Assembly: GCF_029714425.1 (NCBI RefSeq)
Contig: NZ_CP121668.1
Location: forward strand, 9,197,501 to 9,261,500
Length of the DNA stretch: 64,000 bases
Reading direction: 5' to 3'
Origin: Bradyrhizobium sp. CB2312
GTDB lineage: Bacteria; Pseudomonadota; Alphaproteobacteria; Rhizobiales; Xanthobacteraceae
The notes under the pieces are model-generated. The model had not been told where the DNA came from. It saw only the letters and a list, made by a program, of their open reading frames with translations, and ran no database searches. The position numbers were made by a program, and so were the translations under genes. Positions 50,610 through 59,700 of this stretch are shown here, one piece after another; position 1 is the first letter of the stretch; each line of letters starts with the position of its first letter.

Positions 50610-51935
50610 ATGGCTGGACCAACAACCAATCCGCCCGCAATCAAGTCGCGCATCGGCGCGATCCTGCGTGCCACTAGCGGCAATTTCCTGGAGCAGTTCG
50701 ACTTCTTCCTGTTCGGCTTCTATGCCGCCGCGATCGGCAAGGCGTTCTTCCCCTCGACCAACGAGACCGCGTCCTTGCTCAATACGTTCGGCGTGTTCTG
50801 GCTCGGCGCGTTGATGCGCCCCGTCGGTGCGATCGTGCTGGGGGCCTATATCGACCGCATCGGCCGCCGCCAGGGGCTGATCGTCACGCTGGGAATCATG
50901 GCGTTCGGCACCGTCGTGATTGCGTTCTGCCCGAGCTATGCGACCATCGGCATCGCGGCGCCGGTCATCGTGCTGATCGGCCGCCTGCTGCAGGGTTTTT
51001 CGGCCGGCGTCGAGCTCGGCGGCGTGTCGGTCTATCTCGCGGAGATCTCGACACCAGGCAATCGCGGCTTCTACACCTCATTCCAGTCGTCGAGCCAGCA
51101 GGTCGCGATCTTCGTCGCCTCGATCCTCGGCTACATCCTCTCCGAACTGATGCCGGCCGATACCGTGGCGTCCTGGGGCTGGCGCATTCCCTTCTTCGTC
51201 GGCTGCCTGATCATTCCCCTGATCTTCTTCCTGCGGCGGACGCTGGAGGAAACGCCCGCATTCCTCGCGATGAAGAAGCATCCGACCGCGAGCGAGGTGT
51301 TCGCCTCTGCGCTCGCCAACTGGCGCATCGTCATCCTCGGCATGATGATCGCGATCCTGACCACGACGACGTTCTACTTCGTCACCGTGTACACCCCGAC
51401 CTTCGGCAAGACCGTGCTGAAACTGTCGACGCAGGACGCGCTGCTGGTGACGCTGCTGGTCGCCGTCACCAATTTCATCTGGAATCCGGTCGGTGGCGCG
51501 CTGTCCGATCGCATCGGCCGCAAGCCGGTGCTGATCGCCATCGCGACCCTGGCACTGCTCACGGCCTATCCGGCGCTGTCCTGGCTGGTGGCGGCGCCGA
51601 CCTTCGGCAAGCTGCTTGCGGTCGAGATGATGTTCTCGTTCTATTTCGGCATGTACAGCGGCACCATGCTCGGTGCCCTCGTCGAGATCGTGCCGGCGCA
51701 TGTGCGCACCACCTGCTTTTCGCTGGCCTTCGCGCTCGCCGCCGCGCTGTTCGGCACCTTCACACCGTTCGCCTCGACCTGGTTGATCGAGCAGACCGGC
51801 AACAAGGCCGCACCCGGCGCCTGGCTGATGTTCGCGGCCGTGCTCGGCATCATCGCAGCGCTGATCGTCTATCGCGGCGGCGGCAAGACGGTGCCGACGT
51901 ATGATCCGGTGGCGGAGCCGGTTGCTGGGCATTGA
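50610..51935 (+). CDS. MHS-family MFS transporter (organic acid/proton symporter)
   Basis: The 441-residue protein has 12 membrane helices and the MHS features: [20 protein letters not shown] at the first helix, [20 protein letters not shown] (loop 2-3 motif), [21 protein letters not shown] and [13 protein letters not shown] in the second half. It resembles citrate, tricarballylate and alpha-ketoglutarate symporters. The substrate is probably a carboxylate (inference from family). AAGGGGAGC precedes the ATG. It follows the GcvA-type LysR gene on the same strand. Confidence 0.92.
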   Translation: MAGPTTNPPAIKSRIGAILRATSGNFLEQFDFFLFGFYAAAIGKAFFPSTNETASLLNTFGVFWLGALMRPVGAIVLGAYIDRIGRRQGLIVTLGIMAFGTVVIAFCPSYATIGIAAPVIVLIGRLLQGFSAGVELGGVSVYLAEISTPGNRGFYTSFQSSSQQVAIFVASILGYILSELMPADTVASWGWRIPFFVGCLIIPLIFFLRRTLEETPAFLAMKKHPTASEVFASALANWRIVILGMMIAILTTTTFYFVTVYTPTFGKTVLKLSTQDALLVTLLVAVTNFIWNPVGGALSDRIGRKPVLIAIATLALLTAYPALSWLVAAPTFGKLLAVEMMFSFYFGMYSGTMLGALVEIVPAHVRTTCFSLAFALAAALFGTFTPFASTWLIEQTGNKAAPGAWLMFAAVLGIIAALIVYRGGGKTVPTYDPVAEPVAGH

Positions 51936-51945
51936 TGGTCTGCCT

Positions 51946-52084
51946 TCACCTCTCCCCGCTTGCGGGGAGAGATCCAATTCGATCCCAGATCGAATTCGGG
52001 TGAGGGGGTACAGGTCCTTCAGGGATCTCACGTGTGGAGAGAAGCCCCTCACCCCAACCCTCTCCCCGTAAGAACGGGGCGAGT
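51946..52084. repeat. Palindromic intergenic repeat, family B, copy 3
   Basis: CACCTCTCCCCGCTTGCGGGG at the left and CTCTCCCCGTAAGAACGGGGC at the right, with GGGTGAGGGGG and CCCCTCACCCC inside. It lies between the convergent MFS and Rieske genes. Confidence 0.85.
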
Positions 52085-52104
52085 GGGCGCACCGTCGGTG
52101 CCGC

Positions 52105-52518
52105 CTACAGCTCCACCACCACGTAATCGCTCTCGACCTTCACCGGGATCGTCTCCGCAACATACGGCCCCTTCACCACGCTCGCGCCCGGCTCGACATG
52201 GGCCGGATAGGCCTTCACGCGGAAGCGGCGGGGGTCGCAATAGGACTGGCCGGTGCGGATGTCGAACTCCCAGCCGTGCCACGGGCAGCGAATGATCTCA
52301 CCCAGCTTGGTATATTCGATCTCGCCGGGATTGCTCGACTGCGCGAGGCCGATCAGCGGACCCTCGCACAGCGCCGCGCCCTGATGCGGGCAGCGGTTCA
52401 TCAGGCCGAAATATTCGCCCTTGATGTTGAAGACCGCGATCGGCCGGCCGTCGATCTCCAGAAATTTTCGCGTGCCCGGCGGAAGCTCATCGACCGCGGC
52501 AATCACATGCCGCGCCAT
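52105..52518 (-). CDS. Rieske [2Fe-2S] domain protein
   Basis: The 137-residue protein has the Rieske motif CPHQGAALCEG and CPWHGWEFDI, which bind a 2Fe-2S cluster with two Cys and two His. It is a single-domain, ferredoxin-like protein of the size used with oxygenases or nitrite reductase-type systems, but no oxygenase gene is adjacent. It is the last gene of an operon with two amidohydrolases. The ATG at 52518 (MARHVIAAVDELPPGTRKFL) is used. Electron transfer in a catabolic step is the likely role. Confidence 0.9.
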   Translation of the reverse strand: MARHVIAAVDELPPGTRKFLEIDGRPIAVFNIKGEYFGLMNRCPHQGAALCEGPLIGLAQSSNPGEIEYTKLGEIIRCPWHGWEFDIRTGQSYCDPRRFRVKAYPAHVEPGASVVKGPYVAETIPVKVESDYVVVEL

Positions 52519-52567
52519 TATGTCTTCCGCTTGGTCTGATCGAAAAGCCGCTTCACACTTTTTCGGA

Positions 52568-53680
52568 TCATGCGGCGATCCCGTACAGCTTCTTCGCATT
52601 ACCGAGATAGAACGCCTCGCGATTGGATTCGCTGACGCCCGCCGGCAGCACGCGCGACGGCTCGTCATAATCCCAATGCGGATAGTCGGTCGCGAACAAG
52701 AGCCGATCCCAGCCGATCCATTTGATGACGTCGAACAGATCTTCGCGCCGTTCAGGATCTTCCATCGGCTGCGTCGTCCACCACACCTGCTCGCGGATAT
52801 ATTCGGACGGCGGCCGCTTCACATGCGGCACCTCGCTGCGCAGCCGCTGCCAGGCCTTGTCGAGCCGCCACGCCAGTGACGGTGCCCAGCCGAAGCCGGC
52901 TTCGATCATCACCATCTTCAATTTTGGGAAGCGCTCGAACACGCCCTCGAGTACGAGGCTCGCCAACGCCGATTGCTGGCACTGCGAGTGGCCGACCATT
53001 TCCTCGATGTAGTAGGACGGCCAGCCCGACGGCGTGATCGGGTTGCCGCCGAAGCCAAACGCGTGCACGCCGACAGGAAGGCCGGCCTCTTCCGCGGCCT
53101 GATAGATCGGCCAGTAGCGGCGCTGGCCGAGCGGCTCGACATTGCGACTGAGTAAGAGAACCTGCACAAAATTCTTGTCGCCGGCCCGTTCGCGGATCTC
53201 GGCTGCGGCCGACAGGCCGTCCTCATTGCCGACGACGATCGACGCCTTCAGCCGCTTGTCCTTGCTGGTCCATTTGTCAATCTGCCAGTCGTTGATCGCC
53301 GAGCACAGCGCAGCCGAAAGCTCGTGATTGCGGATGCCCTGCCCCGTGTTGAGTGGATTGAGCACGCCAAGCTGGACATTGTTGGGATCGAGCAGCTGCT
53401 CCTGCATGAAGGAAAGCGAGGAGCCCTGCGGCCCACCCTCCGGCGGATAGGCGTCGCGACGCGAGGCGTTGGGCTGGGCTTTTGGATAGGGCGGGCCTTC
53501 CATCATGCCCTGATAGGCATGGACGCCGTAGACTTCGAGATGATGCTGCCAGCGTTTGGCGAGGTACGGATAGAGCTCGGTGCGGGTGGCGCGTGCCGGA
53601 TGGATGTCACAGTCCGCAATCGCGGTTTTCGTCGTCAGGGGGGAAGCGGCTTCTTGGCTCTCGCGGAACTGAATATTCAT
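52568..53680 (-). CDS. Amidohydrolase-2 family protein
   Basis: The 370-residue protein has the metal-dependent TIM-barrel pattern of the amidohydrolase/ACMSD family: an early DCDIHP (DxH), a central GLPVGVHAFG (H) and a C-terminal LFATDYPHWDYDEP with the Asp. Members decarboxylate or hydrolyse organic acids, often aromatic. It shares this layout with the next gene upstream (53706-54764). The substrate is unknown. It lies 25 bases after that gene and 49 bases before the Rieske gene, in one operon. Confidence 0.9.
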   Translation of the reverse strand: MNIQFRESQEAASPLTTKTAIADCDIHPARATRTELYPYLAKRWQHHLEVYGVHAYQGMMEGPPYPKAQPNASRRDAYPPEGGPQGSSLSFMQEQLLDPNNVQLGVLNPLNTGQGIRNHELSAALCSAINDWQIDKWTSKDKRLKASIVVGNEDGLSAAAEIRERAGDKNFVQVLLLSRNVEPLGQRRYWPIYQAAEEAGLPVGVHAFGFGGNPITPSGWPSYYIEEMVGHSQCQQSALASLVLEGVFERFPKLKMVMIEAGFGWAPSLAWRLDKAWQRLRSEVPHVKRPPSEYIREQVWWTTQPMEDPERREDLFDVIKWIGWDRLLFATDYPHWDYDEPSRVLPAGVSESNREAFYLGNAKKLYGIAA

Positions 53681-53705
53681 CGCCTTGCCTCCTTTGGCAG
53701 CGGGC

Positions 53706-54764
53706 TCACGTCAGGCGGGGATAGGTTGCATGCGGATTGTCGATCATGATCTTGCGCACGAGATCGGGGGACAGACCTTCGGGCAGCGCGTCCTGGGCGT
53801 CGAACTGCCAGTGCGGATAGTCCGTGGAGAATAGGACCAATTCGTCGGACTGCATATGATCAAACAGGCGAATTAATGTCTCAGGTTGCGGCGGCACATC
53901 AAAAGGCTGTAACGAGAAGCGGATGTTGCTGCGCACAATCTCCAGCGGCGCGCGATCGACCCACGGCGTTTCCATCCGCACCCCGCGCCAGAACTTGTGC
54001 AGGCGCCAGAGATAGGGCGCAATCCAGGAGACGCCGGATTCCAGCATCACCATTTTCAGCCGCGGATATTTTGCGAACACGCCCTCAACGATGAGACTGG
54101 TGAGCTGGGTCTGGAACGCCTGGGCCTGACCGACATAATCCTCGATGTGGTAGGAACCCCACCCCACAGCGGTCGGCGGATTGTGATAGGCGGAACCGGC
54201 GTGGATGCCGACAGCAAGTTCCAGCCGTTCCGCGGCCTCATAGATCGGCCACAGCGCGCGCTTGCCGAGCGGGATGTCGCCCATCACGAGCATCAGCACC
54301 TGCACGAAGCGCTTGTCCGCCGCGCAGCGCTCGATCTCGGCGACTGATTTCTCGACGCTCTGCGTCGGGATCACGATCGAGCCCCGCAGCCGCGAATCAC
54401 GATCGAGCCATTCCTTGACGAGCCAATCGTTCAGCGCGCGGCAGAAGGCTGCCTGCATGTCCTCGGAAAATACCATCTGCACGCCGTAGAGCGGATTGCA
54501 GATGGCAAGCTCGAGCTGGAAGGGATCGAGCACATGGCGCTGCATGTCCTCAAGGCTTTCGCCCGGCTTGCCAGTCTCAGGACGCCAGTCAGGGCGCGCC
54601 ACGATTGGCGAGTTCTTCGGGTAGGATTGCGAGACGAGATCGACCATGCCGCGCGTCGTCACCTGATCGCGCCAATAGTCGCTCAGGTACGGCAGCAAGC
54701 TGGTCAGATGCGGCACGGCCGGATGCACATCGCAATCCACCCCGCCGGCGATCAGGGACGCCAT
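53706..54764 (-). CDS. Amidohydrolase-2 family protein
   Basis: The 352-residue protein has DCDVHPAVPH (DxH), LAVGIHAGSAYHN and LFSTDYPHWQFDAQ, as its neighbour, so the two are paralogues of the amidohydrolase/ACMSD fold. The first gene of a three-gene operon with a second amidohydrolase and a Rieske protein. The ATG at 54764 follows GGAGACG. It is divergent from the cinA gene. Confidence 0.9.
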   Translation of the reverse strand: MASLIAGGVDCDVHPAVPHLTSLLPYLSDYWRDQVTTRGMVDLVSQSYPKNSPIVARPDWRPETGKPGESLEDMQRHVLDPFQLELAICNPLYGVQMVFSEDMQAAFCRALNDWLVKEWLDRDSRLRGSIVIPTQSVEKSVAEIERCAADKRFVQVLMLVMGDIPLGKRALWPIYEAAERLELAVGIHAGSAYHNPPTAVGWGSYHIEDYVGQAQAFQTQLTSLIVEGVFAKYPRLKMVMLESGVSWIAPYLWRLHKFWRGVRMETPWVDRAPLEIVRSNIRFSLQPFDVPPQPETLIRLFDHMQSDELVLFSTDYPHWQFDAQDALPEGLSPDLVRKIMIDNPHATYPRLT

Positions 54765-54906
54765 GACGTCTCCTTCACGTTTCCTCGTCTTGTCTTGTTC
54801 TCTCCGCCATTGAAGCAGGCCTGCCCCTCGCCCGCAACTCGGCCAAGGCTTCTGTCATATGCTAGGAAGGCTGAGCTCAGTTGCGAAGGCATATGGGGTC
54901 AAAGGG

Positions 54907-55389
54907 ATGAAAGAGCTCGTCGGCATTGCGGAACAGGTCGCGGCCAAACTGATCGCGCGCAAACAGACCATTGCTGTCGCCGAATCCTCCGCCGGCGGCC
55001 TGATCGCGGCGAGCCTGCTCGCGGTGCCCGGCGCCTCCGCCTATTTCCTCGGTGGCGCCGTGGTCTACACCCGCGATGCCAGGCGCGTGCTGATGGATAT
55101 TTCAGATGAAGGAATGAAGGGCTTTCGTTCCTCATCCGAGCCCTACGCGAAACTGCTCGCCGAACGGATGCGCAGCCGCTTCAGCTCCGACTGGGGCCTC
55201 TCGGAGACCGGCGCCGCCGGCCCCACCGGCAACCGCTACGGCGACGCCGCCGGCCACAGCTGCATGGCGGTCGCAGGGCCCGCGGCGGAGGTGATGACGC
55301 TGGAGACTGATAGCAGCGACCGGTTTGCGAACATGCAGGTGTTTGCGGCAACCGCGCTGAGGTTGTTGCTGAGGAAGCTTGAGGGGTGA
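54907..55389 (+). CDS. CinA-family protein (nicotinamide-nucleotide amidase type)
   Basis: The 160-residue protein is the C-terminal CinA domain alone: IAVAESSAGGLIAASLLAVPG, then GAVVYTRDARR, and SETGAAGPTGNRYGDAAGHS. This domain deamidates nicotinamide mononucleotide in the pyridine nucleotide salvage pathway (PncC type). The start MKELVGIAEQ at 54907 follows AAAGGG closely; an upstream ATG at 54859 is in frame and would add 16 residues. It stands alone on its strand. Confidence 0.88.
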   Translation: MKELVGIAEQVAAKLIARKQTIAVAESSAGGLIAASLLAVPGASAYFLGGAVVYTRDARRVLMDISDEGMKGFRSSSEPYAKLLAERMRSRFSSDWGLSETGAAGPTGNRYGDAAGHSCMAVAGPAAEVMTLETDSSDRFANMQVFAATALRLLLRKLEG

Positions 55390-55437
55390 GGCTGCCGCGC
55401 CGGTGAGCGTGTCGGGACCGTCTCGCCACCAACAATC

Positions 55438-55540
55438 CTGTCATCGCCCGCCTTCGGGCGATCCAGTACTCCGCGGTGGCTGTGATTGAATCGATAGGCC
55501 TCGGAGTGCTGGATGCCCCGGTCAAGCCGGGGCATGACAG
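55438..55540. repeat. Family D-like palindromic repeat
   Basis: CTGTCATCGCCCGCCTTCGGG at the left and CAAGCCGGGGCATGACAG at the right, with CATCC/GATCCAGTACTCCG and CGGAGTGCTGGATG inside. It fills the gap between the convergent cinA and DUF1488 genes. Confidence 0.9.
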
Positions 55541-55557
55541 CGGTGGGCGGGCAGACA

Positions 55558-55833
55558 CTACCTTCCCAGATGCCGCATGAAAATCCGCACCACATAGCCC
55601 TGCACCCTCGGCGCCTCGTCGTAAATGTCCGACGCGATGCGCTCGATGGTTTCGCGCAGCGACAGGAACTGCGCCTGGCGCGCGCTGCCTTCGGTGCCTT
55701 GCATGCCCGCGAGCTCGTCCATCGCGGCATCAGAGATCTGGCACTGCACGACCTCGTCGTCACGCATCATCGTGAAGCGAAAGGCCAGCCGTTCGAGATC
55801 ATGGCCGATGATTCTGTCGCGCAAGAGTGGCAT
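55558..55833 (-). CDS. DUF1488-type protein
   Basis: The 91-residue protein starts MPLLRDRIIGHDLERLAFRF and has DDEVVQCQISDAAMDELAGM, the DUF1488 pattern, and ends VQGYVVRIFMRHLGR. It is cytoplasmic and of unknown function. The ATG at 55833 is used; the frame is open to 55866. Confidence 0.8.
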   Translation of the reverse strand: MPLLRDRIIGHDLERLAFRFTMMRDDEVVQCQISDAAMDELAGMQGTEGSARQAQFLSLRETIERIASDIYDEAPRVQGYVVRIFMRHLGR

Positions 55834-55936
55834 CAAGTCGTCCCTGTCGCGCCCCGCGCCGGACAATGCTGAAATTTTGACGACTTGTCACCATGTCTGG
55901 AGTGGCTTGGCTTCGCGGCCAACCCACCCCGCGCGT

Positions 55937-56548
55937 TCAGTACACGAGCGCCGTGCCGGTCGGCTTCTCCAGCGCCGCAGCCAGGGATTTGTACTCATCG
56001 CAAGCGGTCCCGCAAATGGCGGCAATCCGGTTCAGATGATACATCGCCTGCTCGCGATTGCCCTGCTCGAGCTGCCAGAGCCCATAATACTGCCAGGTCA
56101 GCACGTGGTTCGGATCAGCCTTGAGCGCACGCTGGTACCAGACCTGCGACTGCTCGTAATCGCCGAGCTTGCGATAGGAATAGCCGATGAGGTTGGCGAC
56201 GTTCGGATGGTCGTCATGGCCGAGCGACTTCAGTTGCGCGATCGCGGCCGCATAGTCGTTGCGCTCGTAGATCGTGTCATAGGCGACGCGATAGCCGGCC
56301 GCGAATGCGGGATCGCCGATGCTGGACTGGTTGTTCGGCTTCTTGCCCTTCTGCGTTGCCCTGCTGCCCGGGCGCTTCGGATAGGTCGGCTGCGGTTTCT
56401 GATCCGAATAGGCGCCGGCATAGGGATCGGTGCCACCGCCGCCTCCACCACCTCCGCCTCCGCCTCCGCCGGCGGCCAGCGCTGGCGCGTTCAACAAGGC
56501 TGCCGCAAACGTACCCAGCGCGACGAGCCTGATCATCGTCGTGAGCAT
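55937..56548 (-). CDS. Exported TPR protein with a polyglycine tract
   Basis: The 203-residue protein begins MLTTMIRLVALGTFAAALLN with a signal peptide ending ALA. It is followed by a run of 13 glycines, a low-complexity Pro/Gln/Lys stretch (PYAGAYSDQKPQPTYPKRPG), and TPR repeats (about 90-180: NVANLIGYSYRKLGDYEQSQ and AIAQLKSLGHDDHPN). TPR repeats mediate protein binding; the partner is unknown. GGAGACCGAG precedes the ATG at 56548; the frame is open upstream to 56692. Confidence 0.82.
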   Translation of the reverse strand: MLTTMIRLVALGTFAAALLNAPALAAGGGGGGGGGGGGGTDPYAGAYSDQKPQPTYPKRPGSRATQKGKKPNNQSSIGDPAFAAGYRVAYDTIYERNDYAAAIAQLKSLGHDDHPNVANLIGYSYRKLGDYEQSQVWYQRALKADPNHVLTWQYYGLWQLEQGNREQAMYHLNRIAAICGTACDEYKSLAAALEKPTGTALVY

Positions 56549-56669
56549 CTCGGTCTCCTGTCCTGTTTCTAGCGGCCCCGGACGAGGTGATAACCCTGTC
56601 GTGGCAGCAATATTCCAGGACGCTGTGTTCACGGAGACGTCAGCGTTCATGCGGCAGGTCTGTTGTCCC

Positions 56670-58139
56670 TTACTGGAATGCGACTTCGGCAAAGCTTCGG
56701 AGTTTTCGCGAGTGCAGCCGCTCCGATTCCTGCTGCTTGAGCCGCTCCAGCGCCTTCAGGCCGATCTCGAGATGCTGGCCGACGCGGCGGCGGTAGAATT
56801 CGCTGGCCATGCCCGCGAGCTTGATCTCGCCATGCAACGGCTTGTCGGAGACGCAGAGCAGTGTGCCGTAGGGGACGCGGAAGCGATAACCGTTGGCGGC
56901 GATCGCGGCCGATTCCATGTCGAGCGCGACCGCGCGCGATTGCGACATGCGGCGGATCACGTCGGGCCCGGAGATCTCCCAATTGCGGTTGTCGACGCTC
57001 GCCACCGTGCCGGTGCGCATCAGGCGTTTGAGCTCGAACCCCTCAAGCCCGGTGACATCCTCGACCGCTTGTTCGAGCGCGACCTGCATCTCGGCCAGCG
57101 CCGGGATCGGCACCCAGAGCGGCAGCTCGCGGTCGAGCACATGGTCCTCGCGCACATAGCCATGCGCGAGCACGTAATCACCGAGCCGCTGCGTGTTGCG
57201 TAGCCCTGCGCAATGGCCGAGCATCAGCCAGGCGTGCGGCCGAAGCACGGCGACGTGGTCGGTGACGTTGCGGGCGTTGGACGGGCCGGTGCCGATGTTG
57301 ATCAGGCTGATACCGCGATAGCCCGGCGTGACAAGATGGAAGGCTGGCATCTGTGGCGCACGCACGGGCGCCGTCCCGCTGGTCGCACCGCCATTCTGCA
57401 TGATCACATTGCCGGGCGCGACGAAGGAGTCGAGACCGGCCTCGCCCGACTGAAGCCGCTGCTGGCAGAGCTGCGCGAAAGCATCGACATAGAACTGGTA
57501 GTTGGTGAAAATGACAAAGTTCTGGAAATGCTCGGGATCGGTGCCGGTGTAGTGATAGAGTCGGCGCAGCGAATAATCGACGCGCGCCGCGCGGAACAGC
57601 GACAGCGGCTCGGGCGCGCCGGGCTGGAGCTCGAAGGTGCCGTCGGCGATGGAATCGTCCATGGTGGCGAGATCGGGCACGTCGAACGCATCGCGCAGCG
57701 ATCGCGTGAGCGAGGAATTCTCGCTGGTGGTGATGGCGGCCTCGATATTGATGTCGCGGCGATAGGCGAAGTGGATCGGGATCGGCTCGGCGGATTCGCC
57801 GATCTCGACGGGAACGCCGTGGTTCTGGATCAGGAGACCGATCTGCTCGGTGAGGTAGGCGCGAAACAGGTCCGGCCGCGTCACGCTGGTCTCGTGCACG
57901 CCGGGTCCGGCGACGAAGCCATAGGCGAGCCGCGAATCCAGCCGGGCATGCGTCGCGGTGGTGACGCGGACGAAGGGATAATAGGCCCGCACCCGCGTCG
58001 TGACGGCTTCGCCGCCAACGTAAGCCTCGAATCGCTCGCGCAGGAATTTCGTGTTGCGCTCGTAGATCTCCTCGAGCCGGGCGACGGCGAGGTCAGCATC
58101 GGTGAAGGATTTGGTGGCGATGGAGGGGGGAGATTGCAT
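56670..58139 (-). CDS. amn: AMP nucleosidase
   Basis: The 489-residue protein matches AMP nucleosidases: an N-terminal AMN domain (about 1-200) and a C-terminal phosphorylase-like domain with MLGHCAGLRNTQRLGDYVLA, LDMESAAIAANGYRFRVPYG and SDKPLHGEIKL. It cleaves AMP to adenine and ribose 5-phosphate and helps balance adenylate pools. Length is that of the family (about 480-500). The ATG at 58139 follows GGCGG; a family C repeat lies upstream. Confidence 0.95.
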   Translation of the reverse strand: MQSPPSIATKSFTDADLAVARLEEIYERNTKFLRERFEAYVGGEAVTTRVRAYYPFVRVTTATHARLDSRLAYGFVAGPGVHETSVTRPDLFRAYLTEQIGLLIQNHGVPVEIGESAEPIPIHFAYRRDINIEAAITTSENSSLTRSLRDAFDVPDLATMDDSIADGTFELQPGAPEPLSLFRAARVDYSLRRLYHYTGTDPEHFQNFVIFTNYQFYVDAFAQLCQQRLQSGEAGLDSFVAPGNVIMQNGGATSGTAPVRAPQMPAFHLVTPGYRGISLINIGTGPSNARNVTDHVAVLRPHAWLMLGHCAGLRNTQRLGDYVLAHGYVREDHVLDRELPLWVPIPALAEMQVALEQAVEDVTGLEGFELKRLMRTGTVASVDNRNWEISGPDVIRRMSQSRAVALDMESAAIAANGYRFRVPYGTLLCVSDKPLHGEIKLAGMASEFYRRRVGQHLEIGLKALERLKQQESERLHSRKLRSFAEVAFQ

Positions 58140-58193
58140 GGTTCGACCGCCGGGTTGTGGGCTTGAGTCGAACTATAGCAAAGAAGGCGGCGC

Positions 58194-58284
58194 CGTAGGG
58201 TGGGCAAAGCGAAAGCGTGCCCACCACATGCGCGACGTGTGAAAGATGGTGGGCACGGCGCGTTGCGCCTTTGCCCGCCCTACG
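58194..58284. repeat. Palindromic intergenic repeat, family C, copy 4
   Basis: CGTAGGGTGGGCAAAGCG at the left and CCTTTGCCCGCCCTACG at the right, with CGTGCCCACCA and TGGTGGGCACG inside. A partial family D-like palindrome (TGTCATGCCCCGGCTTGAG, 58299-58329) follows. Confidence 0.92.
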
Positions 58285-58365
58285 AGATCACACCGCTGTC
58301 ATGCCCCGGCTTGAGCCGGGCGATGACAGCGAGCACGGAGCTCCGGAATCACGCGCTGTCGCGCG

Positions 58366-59700
58366 TCACTTCTCGCGGAAGGCCCGCATCAGCTGGTCGT
58401 GCAGCGGCTTCATCAGGTAGGACAGCATGGTGCGGTCGCCGGTCTGGACGAAGGCTTCGACGGGCATGCCGGGGATCAGCTTGACGTCGCCGAGGCGGGC
58501 GACCTCTTCGGCTGGCATCGAGACGCGGATGGTGTAGTAGCTCTGGCCGGTGCGCTGGTCGGTGGTGACGTCGGGCGAAACGCGGCTGACGACGCCGTTG
58601 AGCTCGGGCGTGGTGCGCTGGTTGAAGGCAGACAGGCGCAGCAGCGTCTTCTGGCCGATCTGGAGCTTGTCGATGTCGACCGGATTGACCTTGGCCTCGA
58701 CCTGGAGATCGTCGGCCTGCGGCACGATCAGCATCAGCGTGTCGCCGGCGGTGACGACGCCGCCGACGGTGTGCACCGTCGATTGCAGCACCATGCCGTC
58801 CTGCGGCGCGCGGATATCGACACGGCGGAGCTGATCCTCGGCGGCGACCTTGCGCTCGATCAATTCGCCGATCTTGTCGTTGGTCTCGCGCAGATCCTTG
58901 GAAACCTCGCTGACCATGTCCTTGTCGACCTGGATGATCTGGAGCTCGGTCTCGGTGATCTTGCCCTTGGCCTGAGCGCGCGAGGCGATGTATTGCGCGC
59001 GCTCGCCATTGAGGCGGGCCGCATCGCGCTCGAGCTGGGTCAGACGCGAAATCTGCACCAGACGCTTGTCGTAGAGGTCGCGGACGCCGGTGAGCTCGTT
59101 CTGGACCAGCGCGATCTCCTTGTCCTTGGCCGTCTCCTGCGCTGACAGACCCTCGATCTCCTCGTTGAGCTGCAGGACGCGCTCGCGCAGCTGCGCCTTC
59201 TGGCCTGCGCGACCGTTGACGCGGACGTCGAACAGCTTGGTCTCAGCGGAGAGCAGCGCCTTGACATCGGGGTCGTCCGCGCGATCAAGCAGGGCCTTCG
59301 GAAACTCGATTCTGTCGATGCCGCGCTGCTCGGCCTGGAGGCGCGCCGTGCGTGCCTGCGCGGCGTCGAGATTCTTGACGACGATGGCGAGGTTCGCCCT
59401 GGTCACGGTGTCGTCGAGCCGCACCACAATGTCGCCGGCCTTGACCACGTCGCCGTCGCGGGCGCGCAGCTCGCCGACCACGCCGCCGGTCGGGTGCTGC
59501 ACCTTCTTGACGTTGGATTCGACCACGATCTGACCGGGCGCGATCAGCGCGCCCGAGATCAGCACGGTGGATGCCCAGCCGCCGAGGCCGACGGCCAGCA
59601 CCAGCACGATGCCGAGCCCGAGCATCAGGTGGAACCTGATCGACTGCCGCACCGTCTTCGTCGCCGCGGGTTTTGGCCCGCCAATGGCCACCGTGCTCAT
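58366..59700 (-). CDS. Type I secretion membrane fusion protein (HlyD/PrsE family)
   Basis: The 444-residue protein has one N-terminal membrane helix (about 27-50), a lipoyl-type half-motif PTGGVVGELRARDGDVVKAGD near residue 71, long coiled-coil helices (about 110-290) and the C-terminal RIRAP-type part (PEDGM-like APQDGMVLQSTV to VPQADDLQVEAKV). It joins the inner-membrane ABC exporter to an outer-membrane channel. Its start overlaps the stop of the ABC gene by four bases (ATGA). It resembles PrsE of rhizobia, which exports glycanases and adhesins; the cargo here is not encoded nearby. Confidence 0.92.
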   Translation of the reverse strand: MSTVAIGGPKPAATKTVRQSIRFHLMLGLGIVLVLAVGLGGWASTVLISGALIAPGQIVVESNVKKVQHPTGGVVGELRARDGDVVKAGDIVVRLDDTVTRANLAIVVKNLDAAQARTARLQAEQRGIDRIEFPKALLDRADDPDVKALLSAETKLFDVRVNGRAGQKAQLRERVLQLNEEIEGLSAQETAKDKEIALVQNELTGVRDLYDKRLVQISRLTQLERDAARLNGERAQYIASRAQAKGKITETELQIIQVDKDMVSEVSKDLRETNDKIGELIERKVAAEDQLRRVDIRAPQDGMVLQSTVHTVGGVVTAGDTLMLIVPQADDLQVEAKVNPVDIDKLQIGQKTLLRLSAFNQRTTPELNGVVSRVSPDVTTDQRTGQSYYTIRVSMPAEEVARLGDVKLIPGMPVEAFVQTGDRTMLSYLMKPLHDQLMRAFREK

